This document shows positions 15,762 through 23,792 of a stretch of 28,625 bases of DNA, piece by piece. The notes beneath the pieces are model-generated. The model did not search any database, had not been told where the DNA came from, and was given only the letters and a program-made list of their open reading frames with translations. Position 1 is the stretch's first letter. Each line of letters opens with the position of its first letter. The stretch comes from a virus. The stretch covers positions 1 to 28,625 of IMG/VR virus record IMGVR_UViG_3300009504_000028; one strand, 5' to 3'. Position numbers and translations under genes: made by a program.

Positions 15762-16135
15762 AGATAACCAAGCCTCCTCAACGTCTCCAGCACTATAAAC
15801 ACCAGAGTGACCAAGCCACCAATAGCACTGACCTGATGGCGGGATATCCACTCTATAGGCCTCCTCATCAGCCCATATTTGTCCATCTCCTCTCTGATAG
15901 TCCTCTGCATCTCCCCATCATGCAAGTGAACCCCATCATCATAGATATGGCTCTTTATCTGGCTATCAAGGACAGCAGTGTCCCTGACCAGTATGTCCAC
16001 CTGGCTCTTGACCCCTGCCACCTGGCTCTTGAGCTCCCCAATCTCCCTGCCCTGGGTCTTGGTATATGCCTTGATGGCTCCCAGGTCCTCCTTGATGTCA
16101 AAGAGCCAGTCAGGTATCTCATGGGGGATGCTCAT
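15758..16135 (-). CDS. Coiled-coil protein with C-terminal membrane segment, 125 aa
   Basis: Residues about 15-65 have coiled-coil spacing (repeats around ELKSQVAGVKSQVDILV). The C-terminus has one hydrophobic segment (about 103-119, IGGLVTLVFIVLETL) followed by RRLGYL. The arrangement resembles XhlA/hemolysin-type phage membrane proteins and fibre-associated small proteins. It could take part in host lysis or in anchoring an adhesin. Starts and stops overlap with both neighbours (ATGA), so it is co-translated with the fibre-like genes. No partner holin or endolysin is recognised. Confidence 0.68.
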   Translation of the reverse strand: MSIPHEIPDWLFDIKEDLGAIKAYTKTQGREIGELKSQVAGVKSQVDILVRDTAVLDSQIKSHIYDDGVHLHDGEMQRTIREEMDKYGLMRRPIEWISRHQVSAIGGLVTLVFIVLETLRRLGYL

Positions 16136-16785
16136 ATTGGTGGCCTCCCAATCTGCCAGGGTCTGCTGGGGACCATAAAGGGGCCCTGGCTCATCACAAA
16201 GTCATCATAGAGAATAGAAACCTGAGAACCAGGGACAAACACACTTATCTGGTTTATCTGGGTGGTCTCCTCTGACAAAGGTGTCCTAACCCATGGACCC
16301 ATATTTGATGGGAGCCCCAGCCTCCATTGAAGCTCCTGGGTCTCAAAGTCCACATAGAGGTCAGCCCTGTTCCACCCAGTGGTCCAAGGATAATCTCCTG
16401 GATTGACAAAAGCCCCATCCTCCCAGACCTTAACTTGCCTGTCACCTAACACTTTAGCCAGAGCCAGAGCTGTCACAAAAGAGGCATCAGGACCAGTCTC
16501 CTCTGATAAAGCCACCCCCCCAATCAAATCATCCAATATGACAGTAGCCTCAGGCCCTCTCTTGAGAAAGAGACTAAGCCTCTTGGGAGTAGCCTGGGTC
16601 CACTCAGGGAACGTCTGGGTCCAAACAGAAGCAGCCCTAACCCTCATAGAATGGGGAGGGCTTACACTGTCAATCTGGGTGACTGCATAAAGAGGAGCTA
16701 ACCCAATAATGTTACTCTCCCAGCCTAATGGAGGGCGTTCTCCCTCTGGCCTGTCATCAAAATTCTGGACCCACACAGGCAACAT
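16132..16785 (-). CDS. Lectin-like (jelly-roll) virion protein, 217 aa
   Basis: The sequence starts with a QNFDDRPEGERPPLGW element and alternates beta strands with aromatic residues (a PPHSMRVRA turn, LYVDFETQELQWRLG), the typical pattern of concanavalin/LamG-like jelly rolls in phage adhesins and archaeal surface proteins. It has no signal peptide. Two in-frame ATGs (16788, 16785) follow the AGGAG site; spacing favours 16785. A carbohydrate-binding role on the virion is inferred from fold pattern and context. Confidence 0.6.
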   Translation of the reverse strand: MLPVWVQNFDDRPEGERPPLGWESNIIGLAPLYAVTQIDSVSPPHSMRVRAASVWTQTFPEWTQATPKRLSLFLKRGPEATVILDDLIGGVALSEETGPDASFVTALALAKVLGDRQVKVWEDGAFVNPGDYPWTTGWNRADLYVDFETQELQWRLGLPSNMGPWVRTPLSEETTQINQISVFVPGSQVSILYDDFVMSQGPFMVPSRPWQIGRPPI

Positions 16786-16787
16786 CA

Positions 16788-16901
16788 TCACTCCTGCTCT
16801 TTCACAATGTTAGAACCACCACAGTCCACACAGACTGTGGGCTCAACCTCACTTATCCAGATATAATGAGGACTATGGTCCAGACACTTGTTTATCCACA
16901 T
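16788..16901 (-). CDS. Zinc-knuckle-like microprotein, 37 aa
   Basis: This short gene fills what would otherwise be a 109-bp gap. The ATG (16901-16899) shares its A with the TGA of the upstream fibre gene (TGATG), and AGGAGGT lies 6 bases upstream. The TGA end overlaps the ATG of the lectin-like gene in the same way. The peptide has Cys6, His9, His12 and a CVDC knuckle at residues 24-27, a likely single zinc site. Conserved-looking overlaps at both ends and a strong ribosome site argue that it is real. Its role is unknown; being inside the fibre cassette, it may be structural or a small regulator. Confidence 0.6.
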   Translation of the reverse strand: MWINKCLDHSPHYIWISEVEPTVCVDCGGSNIVKEQE

Positions 16902-17881
16902 CAGATAACCTCCTGAGAATACTCAACCACAAGACCAGCAACAGACTTACCACTGCCAGCACTTGTGGAGAAAGACACACTCAGCTCATTAGCCTCATTA
17001 AAATCTATGGGGCCATCACCAATAATCTTAAAGACACCAGGGTCAGAGACAGTCCCTACAAGACTGGTGTCCAGACCATTTAGCCTGACCCTAAGGGTCA
17101 GAGTGCTGCCCTCCCCAATCACTCTGCCACAGATAGAGAGGACCTTACACTTAGGCATCCTGACCTTATTATAATCCTCAATGGCACTGATGCCAACAGT
17201 GCTCTGGAACAGCCTCAAAAAACCAGACTGATTGCCACCAATGATAGCTGGATAACCACCAACTGGCAAGAGACAAATAGGCTCCTTATGGGTCACAGGG
17301 TCCCCTCCACCAGGCAGATGACTATCTCCATGGATGCTGGGAGCATGAGCCCTGACCCCAGCCAGGTTCTGACCCTCCAGCTTAGGACTGTCCAAGACAG
17401 TCAGCTTCTGAGAGCTCACATCAATGGTGGAGCCATCCACCTTGTCACCCAAAAAGCCAGCAGTTGCATCAGTAGAACTGGCCTTAACCTTCTCATCAGT
17501 CTCAGAATACAACGTATCAGTATAAGCCTTGATACCCTCTTTTATCCTAAGCCAGGATAGACGCTTTTTGGCAAAAGAGGCCTCACTGTCCTCCATCACC
17601 AAAACATCGGCATCCACAGGAACAGTCTTTTTAGTGATGCCATATATCTCTCCATCCTCATTCACATGGATGGCATTGACATCAACAGCAGAAGGAGCAT
17701 CATCCCACAAAAGACCACCCAGGCCATCTGGCTTAAGGACCTTATCTGTATTGGTCTCAATGGTCCCAAGAGCCTCAGCCATCACAGAGCTCTCATCAAT
17801 CTGCTGGCCAGTGATACTGTTATCCACAATATCATCACCAGTCACATCACCTGGCATCAGACCTGGCTTTCTCAGTGCCAT
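16901..17881 (-). CDS. Fibre-like virion protein, 326 aa
   Basis: The N-terminus (MALRKPGLMPGDVTGDDI followed by VDNSITGQQI) has the repeated Asp/Gly/Ile pattern of trimeric tail-fibre shafts. The middle contains a SIHGDSHLPGGGDP motif, like the SHxPGGxDP motif common in phage and archaeal fibre proteins. The C-terminal 120 residues are beta-rich and likely globular. I start at ATG 17881, 9 bases after AGGGGG; a TTG three codons earlier abuts the site. Its position between capsid and connector genes suggests a head-associated fibre or a displaced tail fibre. Confidence 0.65.
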   Translation of the reverse strand: MALRKPGLMPGDVTGDDIVDNSITGQQIDESSVMAEALGTIETNTDKVLKPDGLGGLLWDDAPSAVDVNAIHVNEDGEIYGITKKTVPVDADVLVMEDSEASFAKKRLSWLRIKEGIKAYTDTLYSETDEKVKASSTDATAGFLGDKVDGSTIDVSSQKLTVLDSPKLEGQNLAGVRAHAPSIHGDSHLPGGGDPVTHKEPICLLPVGGYPAIIGGNQSGFLRLFQSTVGISAIEDYNKVRMPKCKVLSICGRVIGEGSTLTLRVRLNGLDTSLVGTVSDPGVFKIIGDGPIDFNEANELSVSFSTSAGSGKSVAGLVVEYSQEVI

Positions 17882-17895
17882 ATCCAGCAACCCCC

Positions 17896-18633
17896 TCAGG
17901 CCTCTCCCTCAGCATCCACCCGATAAAGGACAGCTGCATTAGCAGGAGCCCTCCTCAGCTGGATAATCTGGGTCCAGACAGTCCTGGTCAAGCTCTCTCC
18001 CTTCTTGAGCTCAGCCCAAGAGATACCACCATCCAGAGAATACTCCAAGCTATTACCTGTGGGGCCAGTGCTGTCATCATTGGTCATGTCCCACAGCTTC
18101 CCAGTAGCCCCAAAGTCCAAGGTCACAGTAGCTGGGAGTGCTGGCAGAGGGTCACTCACATGGCTCCAATGCTTCCAAGCCACATGAGGCTCAACATTGA
18201 GCTCCAAGCTCTCTGACAAAGAGACCAAGCTCTGAAGCTCAGCCTCCAAGTTGCTCAAAGGAATGTTAAGCTGAGTAGCCAAGAGAGTGTCAATGCTCTC
18301 CAGCCAGCCAGTCTCATCCTCCACCAACGTCATCCTCCAGAGGTCATTGACATCATCATAAGCCAGAGCCTCATCCATGATAGATGTGGGCACTGGGTTA
18401 GATGTAGAGACATCTGACTGGAGGACCTGCATATTAGCCCTGGTATGCAACCTCTGCTGGGCATCCACCTTGACCTTCTGGCTTGGGGTATCAGGGTCCT
18501 CAATCTGGACAGCACCAACCTCAACAGTGCTGCCTTCAATGTCCACACTGGCCTTGATGGACTTGTTAGCCTCATCATAGATGCTGGACAATACCTCCTG
18601 GATACTATATCTCACTTTGTCAGCTCCAGACAT
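17896..18633 (-). CDS. Virion surface-like protein with beta C-terminus, 245 aa
   Basis: Not recognised at family level. Residues 1-75 include a VDIEGSTVEVGAVQIED strand-rich segment. Residues 85-145 are helical. The C-terminal 100 residues look like a beta-sandwich (ATVTLDFGATGKLWD, SLEYSLDGGISWAEL), like discoidin- or fibre-head-type domains in adhesins. The start could be GTG 18642, overlapping the previous stop, but the ATG at 18633 is better placed 10 bases from AGGGGAG. It is the second gene of the fibre-like cassette. Confidence 0.62.
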   Translation of the reverse strand: MSGADKVRYSIQEVLSSIYDEANKSIKASVDIEGSTVEVGAVQIEDPDTPSQKVKVDAQQRLHTRANMQVLQSDVSTSNPVPTSIMDEALAYDDVNDLWRMTLVEDETGWLESIDTLLATQLNIPLSNLEAELQSLVSLSESLELNVEPHVAWKHWSHVSDPLPALPATVTLDFGATGKLWDMTNDDSTGPTGNSLEYSLDGGISWAELKKGESLTRTVWTQIIQLRRAPANAAVLYRVDAEGEA

Positions 18634-18638
18634 CCAAA

Positions 18639-18902
18639 TCACTCTCCCCTAAGTGAGGCAAGCCTACTATCAGCAGCCTGCCTGGTTCCCTTGAGCCTGG
18701 CATAGTTGTCCAGGGTCTCCAGGAGCCTGACATCAACCACCTTCTTGATGGCCTCAGTGGCCTTTGCCACAGTCAGAGCATCAATCTCCTCAAAGATTAT
18801 GGCCCTCTGAGCATCTGTCAGACCAGTCACCATTGGTGTCTGGCCCTCAACCCTACTCCTCCCATGCTTTAGAGTGGTCCTTCTCATAGTGGTTCTTATC
18901 AT
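18639..18902 (-). CDS. Small helical protein after the capsid gene, 87 aa
   Basis: The protein has a basic Arg/Thr-rich N-terminus and a long helical region (about residues 25-85). I choose the ATG at 18902 because GGGAGGG lies 7 bases upstream. A longer TTG-initiated frame would translate the T tract and stem-loops of the intergenic region. The stop overlaps the next gene's possible GTG. The role is unknown; a small capsid-associated or fibre-attachment protein is possible from position. Confidence 0.62.
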   Translation of the reverse strand: MIRTTMRRTTLKHGRSRVEGQTPMVTGLTDAQRAIIFEEIDALTVAKATEAIKKVVDVRLLETLDNYARLKGTRQAADSRLASLRGE

Positions 18903-18929
18903 ATCAGTCTCCCTCCCAAAGTAAGGGAG

Positions 18930-18970
18930 ATTGGTCCGAGGGCAGGTAAAAAAATAACCCAAGGACCAAT
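18930..18970 (-). repeat. 8-bp inverted repeat flanking a T7 tract
   Basis: ATTGGTCC (18930-18937) and GGACCAAT (18963-18970) are perfect inverted copies 25 bases apart. On the minus strand the loop holds a TTATTTTTTTA tract. The element sits directly downstream of the CCCCC/GGGGG hairpin and could be part of a termination or RNA-processing structure. Confidence 0.4.
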
Positions 18971-18983
18971 CCCCCAGTGGGGG
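18971..18983 (-). terminator. Probable terminator after the capsid gene
   Basis: CCCCC and GGGGG form a 5-bp stem with a 3-base loop 24 bases beyond the capsid gene stop. About 17 bases later on the minus strand comes a run of seven T (18944-18950 region). Archaeal termination depends on T tracts, so partial termination here would raise capsid mRNA over downstream fibre genes. Confidence 0.45.
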
Positions 18984-18999
18984 TTTAAGAGTTAGCTCT

Positions 19000-19016
19000 C
19001 CCAGTCTCAGACTGGG
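19000..19016 (-). promoter_or_regulatory. Stem-loop with the capsid stop codon in its loop
   Basis: CCCAGTC and GACTGGG form a 7-bp stem whose 3-base loop is exactly the TGA stop codon (TCA on the plus strand, 19007-19009) of the capsid gene. It is the first of three clustered stem-loops and may protect the 3' end of the capsid message. Confidence 0.4.
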
Positions 19017-19930
19017 GGAGCCTTGCCTCCTGCGGATTTCACGACTACCACCTGGTAATCGTTGAGGACCTTGGCCTCATATTCCATGACAGATGCCATG
19101 GTGTGGGTCCTTGCCAGAGCATCCTCCTCCTCTGTGAAATCAGGCTCACTCTTGATGGCCTCACAGATGCCCCTTGCTCCCCAGAACAGAGTAGAGTAAA
19201 CCTCTACACTGCCAGCATTTGGGGCATGGGGGGCCTGAGTGCTCTTGAACACCTTGACACCCAGATATTCTCCAATCTCTCCAGTCCTGACCACTTCAGC
19301 AGAACCATACTCAGAGGCACTGACAAACTGCTCATCCTCCAACAGGCTCCTCTTGATGACAGGGTGGACCAGGCATCTGATTGGCTCAGGTGTATTGGCT
19401 GCCTCAAGGGCTGCTATGGCATCCTTGAACAGAGACACAGTGAATATGTCATCTGCTGTGATGTCATCCACTCCAGACCCAGCTGAATAGATGACAAGAC
19501 CAGCCTCATCAACAGCAGCCTCTATGATGTCCGCATCCTCCTTCAGAGCCAGGGCCTCCCCAAGCTCCTTGGTCAGCTGCTCCATCACATTGATATAGGC
19601 TCTCCTCAGGCTCTTTTTGGTCACAGTGACCCCAGCTCCCACTTCTGTGGGGGTCAGGTCCACTGTCACAGTGGCATCCCAAGCCTCTGCCACAATAGGG
19701 TCAGTCTCTGTCAGCACATTGGCTGTCAAATTTCCCAGCTTAGGGATATGGACTATATCCCCAGGGGCATCCAGCAGCTCAGTGTTAAGGACAATGAGCC
19801 CCCTCATCACCCTGTTAGGCCTGGCTGCCTCCTCTACCTCCTGGGCCCAAACCTCTGGAATTATTCCATCCAGCTCTGTGGTCCCAGTGAGGGCCTTTTG
19901 GACATCAAGGTCCATCTCAAAGTTTTTCAT
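19007..19930 (-). CDS. Major capsid protein, HK97 fold
   Basis: The 307-aa protein follows the prohead protease and has the HK97-type pattern. An N-terminal helix leads into the segment PEVWAQEVEEAARPNRVMRG. The E-loop-like region is ELLDAPGDIVHIPKLGNLTA. A long spine helix (EQLTKELGEALALKEDADII) and C-terminal A-domain strands (SVEVYSTLFWGARGICEAIK) follow. About 300 residues is normal for capsid proteins of this type without a separate delta domain. GGAGGG lies 8 bases before the ATG. The stop codon is embedded in a stem-loop. Expected to be the most abundant virion protein. Confidence 0.88.
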   Translation of the reverse strand: MKNFEMDLDVQKALTGTTELDGIIPEVWAQEVEEAARPNRVMRGLIVLNTELLDAPGDIVHIPKLGNLTANVLTETDPIVAEAWDATVTVDLTPTEVGAGVTVTKKSLRRAYINVMEQLTKELGEALALKEDADIIEAAVDEAGLVIYSAGSGVDDITADDIFTVSLFKDAIAALEAANTPEPIRCLVHPVIKRSLLEDEQFVSASEYGSAEVVRTGEIGEYLGVKVFKSTQAPHAPNAGSVEVYSTLFWGARGICEAIKSEPDFTEEEDALARTHTMASVMEYEAKVLNDYQVVVVKSAGGKAPPV

Positions 19931-19958
19931 GTTATTTCCCTCCTATCTCCTGGACCAT

Positions 19959-20936
19959 CTACTGTTTGTATCTGGCTTCCCAGGCTTTCTTGGCCAGAGC
20001 CAGCCTCTGGCTCTTGTCCATCTTTCTCACATCCACAGTCTTGGTGGATGGGGCTGGCTTTGCCAGGCTCTTTTTTTCTCCAGCCACTATGGCTGTCTCT
20101 GTCTCTGCCTCTGGCTCAGCTTCTGGTTGCTCTGGCTCTTTCTCAAGAGCTGCCACCCTGGAGGAGAGCTCAGCAAGCTGAGCCTTCATGGCCTCAATCT
20201 CGACCATGAGCTCCTCAGGGACAGCAGGAGCATCCTGCTTCTCTATCTCCTGGCCCCCTTGGGGGGCATCTCCATTCTCTGTCATATCTTTTCCTCCGTC
20301 ATGCCCTGTGGGCTGTGACTGTAATATGGCCATCTCCATGGCCTTGAAATATCTGGCCTCATCCTCAGTATTAGCCAGACCTAACTTGATAGCCTTGGCA
20401 ATCTGGACCTCACTGACCTGAGACCAAAAAGGGCCCAGGTCCTTGCTGGTCCTGAACAGTGCCTCTGGATTAGCAGGGACACTCACAATGGACAGCTCAA
20501 AAAGCTTCAGACCCCTGAGCACAATAGCCCCAGCCTGCCTGACCTTCTGAGCAGCCTTGCCACCAATGGAGAAAGCCCTCAATATCCCAGCCTTAATGAG
20601 ATTGATAACCTCCTGTCCCAGACTGGTCTCAGAACTGATTACAGCTTTGACCCAGAGCCTCTGCTTGTCACCATCCTCAGGGTCAGGGACCTTCTCCAGC
20701 TGGACTACCCTGCCAATAGGCTTAGACGTGTCATGCTGATAGAGCAAGACTGGATTATCCAAAAACTCAGAGATATCCATGGAGCTAATATCCACCCTCT
20801 CCCCATCCCTATCCAGAGCATCAGTGCTGGCATAGCCCTCAATCTCCAGAGCTCCATCCTGAGAGCTCTTTCTGGTCATAATCTCAAAGTCAATCCTGAC
20901 ATCCTTGACCACCTGGTCACTGTTCTCATCTGTCAC
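19959..20936 (-). CDS. Prohead protease fused to a scaffold-like C-terminus
   Basis: Residues 1-165 match HK97-type prohead proteases (peptidase family S78/U35). His68 is in LLYQHDTSKPIGRV and Ser123 in AFSIGGKA, the expected catalytic pair, and FELSIVSVPANPEA follows with a conserved Glu147. Residues about 235-290 form a coiled coil followed by a Glu/Pro-rich linker, and the C-terminus is basic (KKAWEARYKQ), as in protease-scaffold fusions. Translation starts at GTG (20936), overlapping the preceding TGA. The fused tail would serve as internal scaffold that is later digested. Confidence 0.88.
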   Translation of the reverse strand: MTDENSDQVVKDVRIDFEIMTRKSSQDGALEIEGYASTDALDRDGERVDISSMDISEFLDNPVLLYQHDTSKPIGRVVQLEKVPDPEDGDKQRLWVKAVISSETSLGQEVINLIKAGILRAFSIGGKAAQKVRQAGAIVLRGLKLFELSIVSVPANPEALFRTSKDLGPFWSQVSEVQIAKAIKLGLANTEDEARYFKAMEMAILQSQPTGHDGGKDMTENGDAPQGGQEIEKQDAPAVPEELMVEIEAMKAQLAELSSRVAALEKEPEQPEAEPEAETETAIVAGEKKSLAKPAPSTKTVDVRKMDKSQRLALAKKAWEARYKQ

Positions 20937-21436
20937 CCTAAATCCCCTCTCTTGAGCTTATCAATGGACTGGCCCCAAAAAGCTCCCAAATATTCCAGGG
21001 CCCTCTTGACAGGCACTCTCACAAAACTGATGCCCTTGAACCTGGCAGGAGTAATGACTTTAGAGACAGTCACCCTATTATCTGGATTAGGTTTAGCCTG
21101 CAAGAGTAGCCTCCCCTTTTTCCCAGCCTCCCAGCTTAGAGCTTTCTTATTGACTGGCAGGATGGGGGTATCCCTCCTCCAGCCATACTCAACAGCCATA
21201 GCATAAGGGGCCTTGTATTTGATGACAGCAGACATCCCTCCATTTTCAATGTACATCTCTCCACTCTCAGCCAATATGCCAGTATCCACAGGACAAGCCA
21301 TCTGGCTGGCATTAAACGCATAGGTCCCCCACTCTCTGACAGTATCCTGGACAGCCTTATCCAAATCTCCTCTGGCCATCCCCCTCATCTTGGCCACCAG
21401 CTCATCCATCCCATCAACCCTGAACTCAATAGCCAT
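20933..21436 (-). CDS. HK97 gp10-like head-tail protein
   Basis: The 167-aa protein carries the HK97-gp10 family pattern: an N-terminal helix (GMDELVAKMRGMARGDL), then CPVDTGILAESGEM, a segment where a Pro-Val-Asp-Thr-Gly motif precedes a beta hairpin, then YAMAVEYGW. The family includes tail completion or head-tail joining proteins. ATG 21436 follows the portal stop by 1 base, with a GGGGGTTGA ribosome site; the longer open frame is rejected. Its place between portal and protease is unusual, because family members usually lie after the connector genes. Confidence 0.75.
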   Translation of the reverse strand: MAIEFRVDGMDELVAKMRGMARGDLDKAVQDTVREWGTYAFNASQMACPVDTGILAESGEMYIENGGMSAVIKYKAPYAMAVEYGWRRDTPILPVNKKALSWEAGKKGRLLLQAKPNPDNRVTVSKVITPARFKGISFVRVPVKRALEYLGAFWGQSIDKLKRGDLG

Positions 21437-21437
21437 C

Positions 21438-23642
21438 CTAATCAACCCCCTGCAAATATGATAATCTGGCCAGCTCATTAGCCCTGTCCCTCTCAGCCCT
21501 GATGTCCTCCACCAGGTCCTCTGCCTTAGGCACTCCCTTGGGGAGCTGCTCCTGGGTCCTGAGCAGTCTGCATCTACAATTTATGGACCCATCAATCTCA
21601 GCCAGACCCTGAGATAACTTCAGCTGTTGGCCATGGAGAGCCTGATGAGCAGGTCTGACCCTGGTGTCCAGAGCAGTGACCCAAGTTACCAGGGGGTCAC
21701 TCTCTCCAGCCATCTCCCTATACATCTGGCCCCTGGCATGATTGCTGGTCCTGTTAATGCTGGTCCTGGCAATCCTGTCCAGCTTGTGCTGTTCCCTCCA
21801 CAGATTAGTCTCCAGCTCCTGCTCCACCAGTGTCCTATATGTGTAGAGGTCAGGCGCATCCTGAACCTGGGCCAGACTGGTCTCAATGACCCTAACCTGG
21901 TCCTCTGTAAAAGTGACTATGGCAGTGTTAGCCCAGGCCCTCTGAAGGGCCTCAAGCTCTATGATGTCATCATTGGTCATGTGGAGGCTGGTCTGGAGGT
22001 CCAGGGCAGCTCCTGCCTTGCCCTCAAAGTAGGCATCTAACAGAGCCTCCTTTGATGCCTGGTCCATCTCCACTGCATACTTGGCAGCAATATCATTGGC
22101 CTCAGCTAATAGCTGCTCTTGAGTGATGCCTTTTGCCTTGGATGTGGTCTGCTGTCCACTGGTCAAGATGAGGTCCTGCCTCCTGACCAATCTGAGCAGG
22201 TCCCTTCTCATCCTGGAATATATCTCCTGGAGCTTGTCAGTCAAGTCCACAGTGACCACTTGGTCCTCTGGGTCAGCTTGCACTCTGGCTGTTTTTGCCA
22301 GAGGGGCCTGGACAGGCCCCCCTGGACTTGCAGCAGCAGTCATCTGGAATAAGCTTGGAGCCTGAGCTCCCATGGGGCTAAAGGGCTGGTCTCCCCAATG
22401 AACAGGCTCCAGACCCATGTTGGACCTAATCTCATTCACAGTCAAGATGTTCCCCTTCAGCCTAATATCATCAATCTGGGCCTGCTCCAACTCCTCCTCA
22501 TCCCTTGCACTGATGATGTGGAGATAGTAGCCAGTCAGCCCACAGATGTCTCTGGCCCACAAAGTAAGGGCCTCACTTATCTGCTCAGAGCCCTCCTCAA
22601 TCATGTCCCAATATTTGTCAGTCTGGCTCTTGCCAACTACAATGCCAGCCCCTCCAGCCTCACTGATACCAATGGCCACTGGAGCAATCCTCCACCTGGC
22701 CAGGATGCTCCTCTCCAGATATTTAACCAGCTCCAGAAACTCCATGTCCCTCATGCTATCCATCAACTTGAGGACCTGGGCATTTTTACCAGCCAGAAAC
22801 TCAACAGTCTGGGGGTTCGCATCAACCTCCTCCTCCATCCTGTCCAGCATCCTCTCAAGGTCCTCAATGCTGGTGTCAAGGCTAACCATCTGCTTTGGGA
22901 CCTTCTGGCCACTAAACGTGGCATGATTATACCGGATGGCCTCTTGCTGGGTCACAATGAGTAGGATGACACTGATAAGCTTGGGCACTCCATACAGCCT
23001 GCCAGGAGTAGCACAAATATGGATGACCTCATCAGCCAGCCACTCTGCAACCATCTTACCATCCAACATCTGCTGATATGCAGGCAGACCAGTATCAGGG
23101 TCTGGCAACAGCCCTCTCTGGTCACATAGGATGGATACCTCTCCATCTAAGATGGGCCACATCTGGATTGGCTCTCTACCCACCACTTGGCCAGTGGCCA
23201 TGTTTATTAGATTGCCATAGACCACTTCTATGAACACATCTCCAGTGGTCTCAAGCTCATCATTGATGGCCTTGAGTAGGTCTTTACCTGTCATCTGAGG
23301 ATTGGGTCTCCTGAGCAGCTTCTCCAACTTGTCTCTCTTGAGCTGTTGCTCTGGTGATGGCTCAGTGGTCTCCTCTTGAAGCCATTCCCAGCCCTCTTTG
23401 GTTCTGTCACTGATGACAGCATCAATGGCAGTGCTGACAGTATAGTTGAGCTTTCTGAGACTTCTGAGGTCATGGATGCCCACTCCACCCTTAGTAGACC
23501 ACTGCCTCCTCTGCCTCCTCCCAGTGAGGGAGGTCTTGATGTGGCTCTTGGGAGTGGGCCTGGCCCTGAGAGCCTTGGCTGTGGATGGCTTCTTTCCTAT
23601 GAGCCTCCTGAAAAATCCTGGGGACTTGGAGCTCTTGGACAT
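21438..23642 (-). CDS. Portal protein fused to a MuF-like head morphogenesis domain
   Basis: The 734-aa protein joins two normally separate functions. Residues about 30-430 look like a phage portal, with helices around ELVKYLERSILARWRIAP and a PPVAIGISE-type stem region. Residues about 560-695 match the SPP1 gp7 / Mu gpF minor head family: a helical ARTSINRTSNHA stretch, then WVTALDTRVRPAHQALHG (D659, H666) and INCRCR (Cys689, Cys691), the signature region of this domain. The portal forms the dodecameric DNA entry channel and the MuF domain is usually an internal or injected head protein. GTG 23645 or ATG 23642 may start it; a TATA-like box is 25-28 bases upstream. Confidence 0.88.
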   Translation of the reverse strand: MSKSSKSPGFFRRLIGKKPSTAKALRARPTPKSHIKTSLTGRRQRRQWSTKGGVGIHDLRSLRKLNYTVSTAIDAVISDRTKEGWEWLQEETTEPSPEQQLKRDKLEKLLRRPNPQMTGKDLLKAINDELETTGDVFIEVVYGNLINMATGQVVGREPIQMWPILDGEVSILCDQRGLLPDPDTGLPAYQQMLDGKMVAEWLADEVIHICATPGRLYGVPKLISVILLIVTQQEAIRYNHATFSGQKVPKQMVSLDTSIEDLERMLDRMEEEVDANPQTVEFLAGKNAQVLKLMDSMRDMEFLELVKYLERSILARWRIAPVAIGISEAGGAGIVVGKSQTDKYWDMIEEGSEQISEALTLWARDICGLTGYYLHIISARDEEELEQAQIDDIRLKGNILTVNEIRSNMGLEPVHWGDQPFSPMGAQAPSLFQMTAAASPGGPVQAPLAKTARVQADPEDQVVTVDLTDKLQEIYSRMRRDLLRLVRRQDLILTSGQQTTSKAKGITQEQLLAEANDIAAKYAVEMDQASKEALLDAYFEGKAGAALDLQTSLHMTNDDIIELEALQRAWANTAIVTFTEDQVRVIETSLAQVQDAPDLYTYRTLVEQELETNLWREQHKLDRIARTSINRTSNHARGQMYREMAGESDPLVTWVTALDTRVRPAHQALHGQQLKLSQGLAEIDGSINCRCRLLRTQEQLPKGVPKAEDLVEDIRAERDRANELARLSYLQGVD

Positions 23643-23645
23643 CAC

Positions 23646-23792
23646 TCCCTTAATCAGCTTGTGGAATTAATAAAGGTTGCTCCATAAGGGGCCCTTCCCT
23701 GCTCTCTGATGAGCCTCAGCCTCAAAGTAGGATAAAGCCACAGATGACAAGAGAGGCCCAAGGAGAGAGCTCCTGAGAGCCCATGGTTGCCA
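23646..23792 (-). promoter_or_regulatory. Intergenic region before the portal gene with TATA-like box
   Basis: The 147-bp gap has no convincing gene. On the minus strand TTTATTAATT (23674-23665) resembles an archaeal TATA box. Its centre is 25-28 bases before the portal GTG/ATG, so the message could be leaderless or nearly so. An AGGGAG lies too close to the start to be a good ribosome site, which supports a leaderless start. Confidence 0.35.

Noticed and set aside
15762-15851. 30-codon upstream extension of the 512-aa fibre-like gene
   Set aside because: It would overlap the coiled-coil membrane gene by more than 90 bases. ATG 15761 makes the usual ATGA overlap and has AGGAGG upstream.
18903-18962. 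TTG-initiated extension of the 87-aa gene
   Set aside because: It would translate the T7 tract and the inverted repeat. GGGAGGG marks ATG 18902 as the start.
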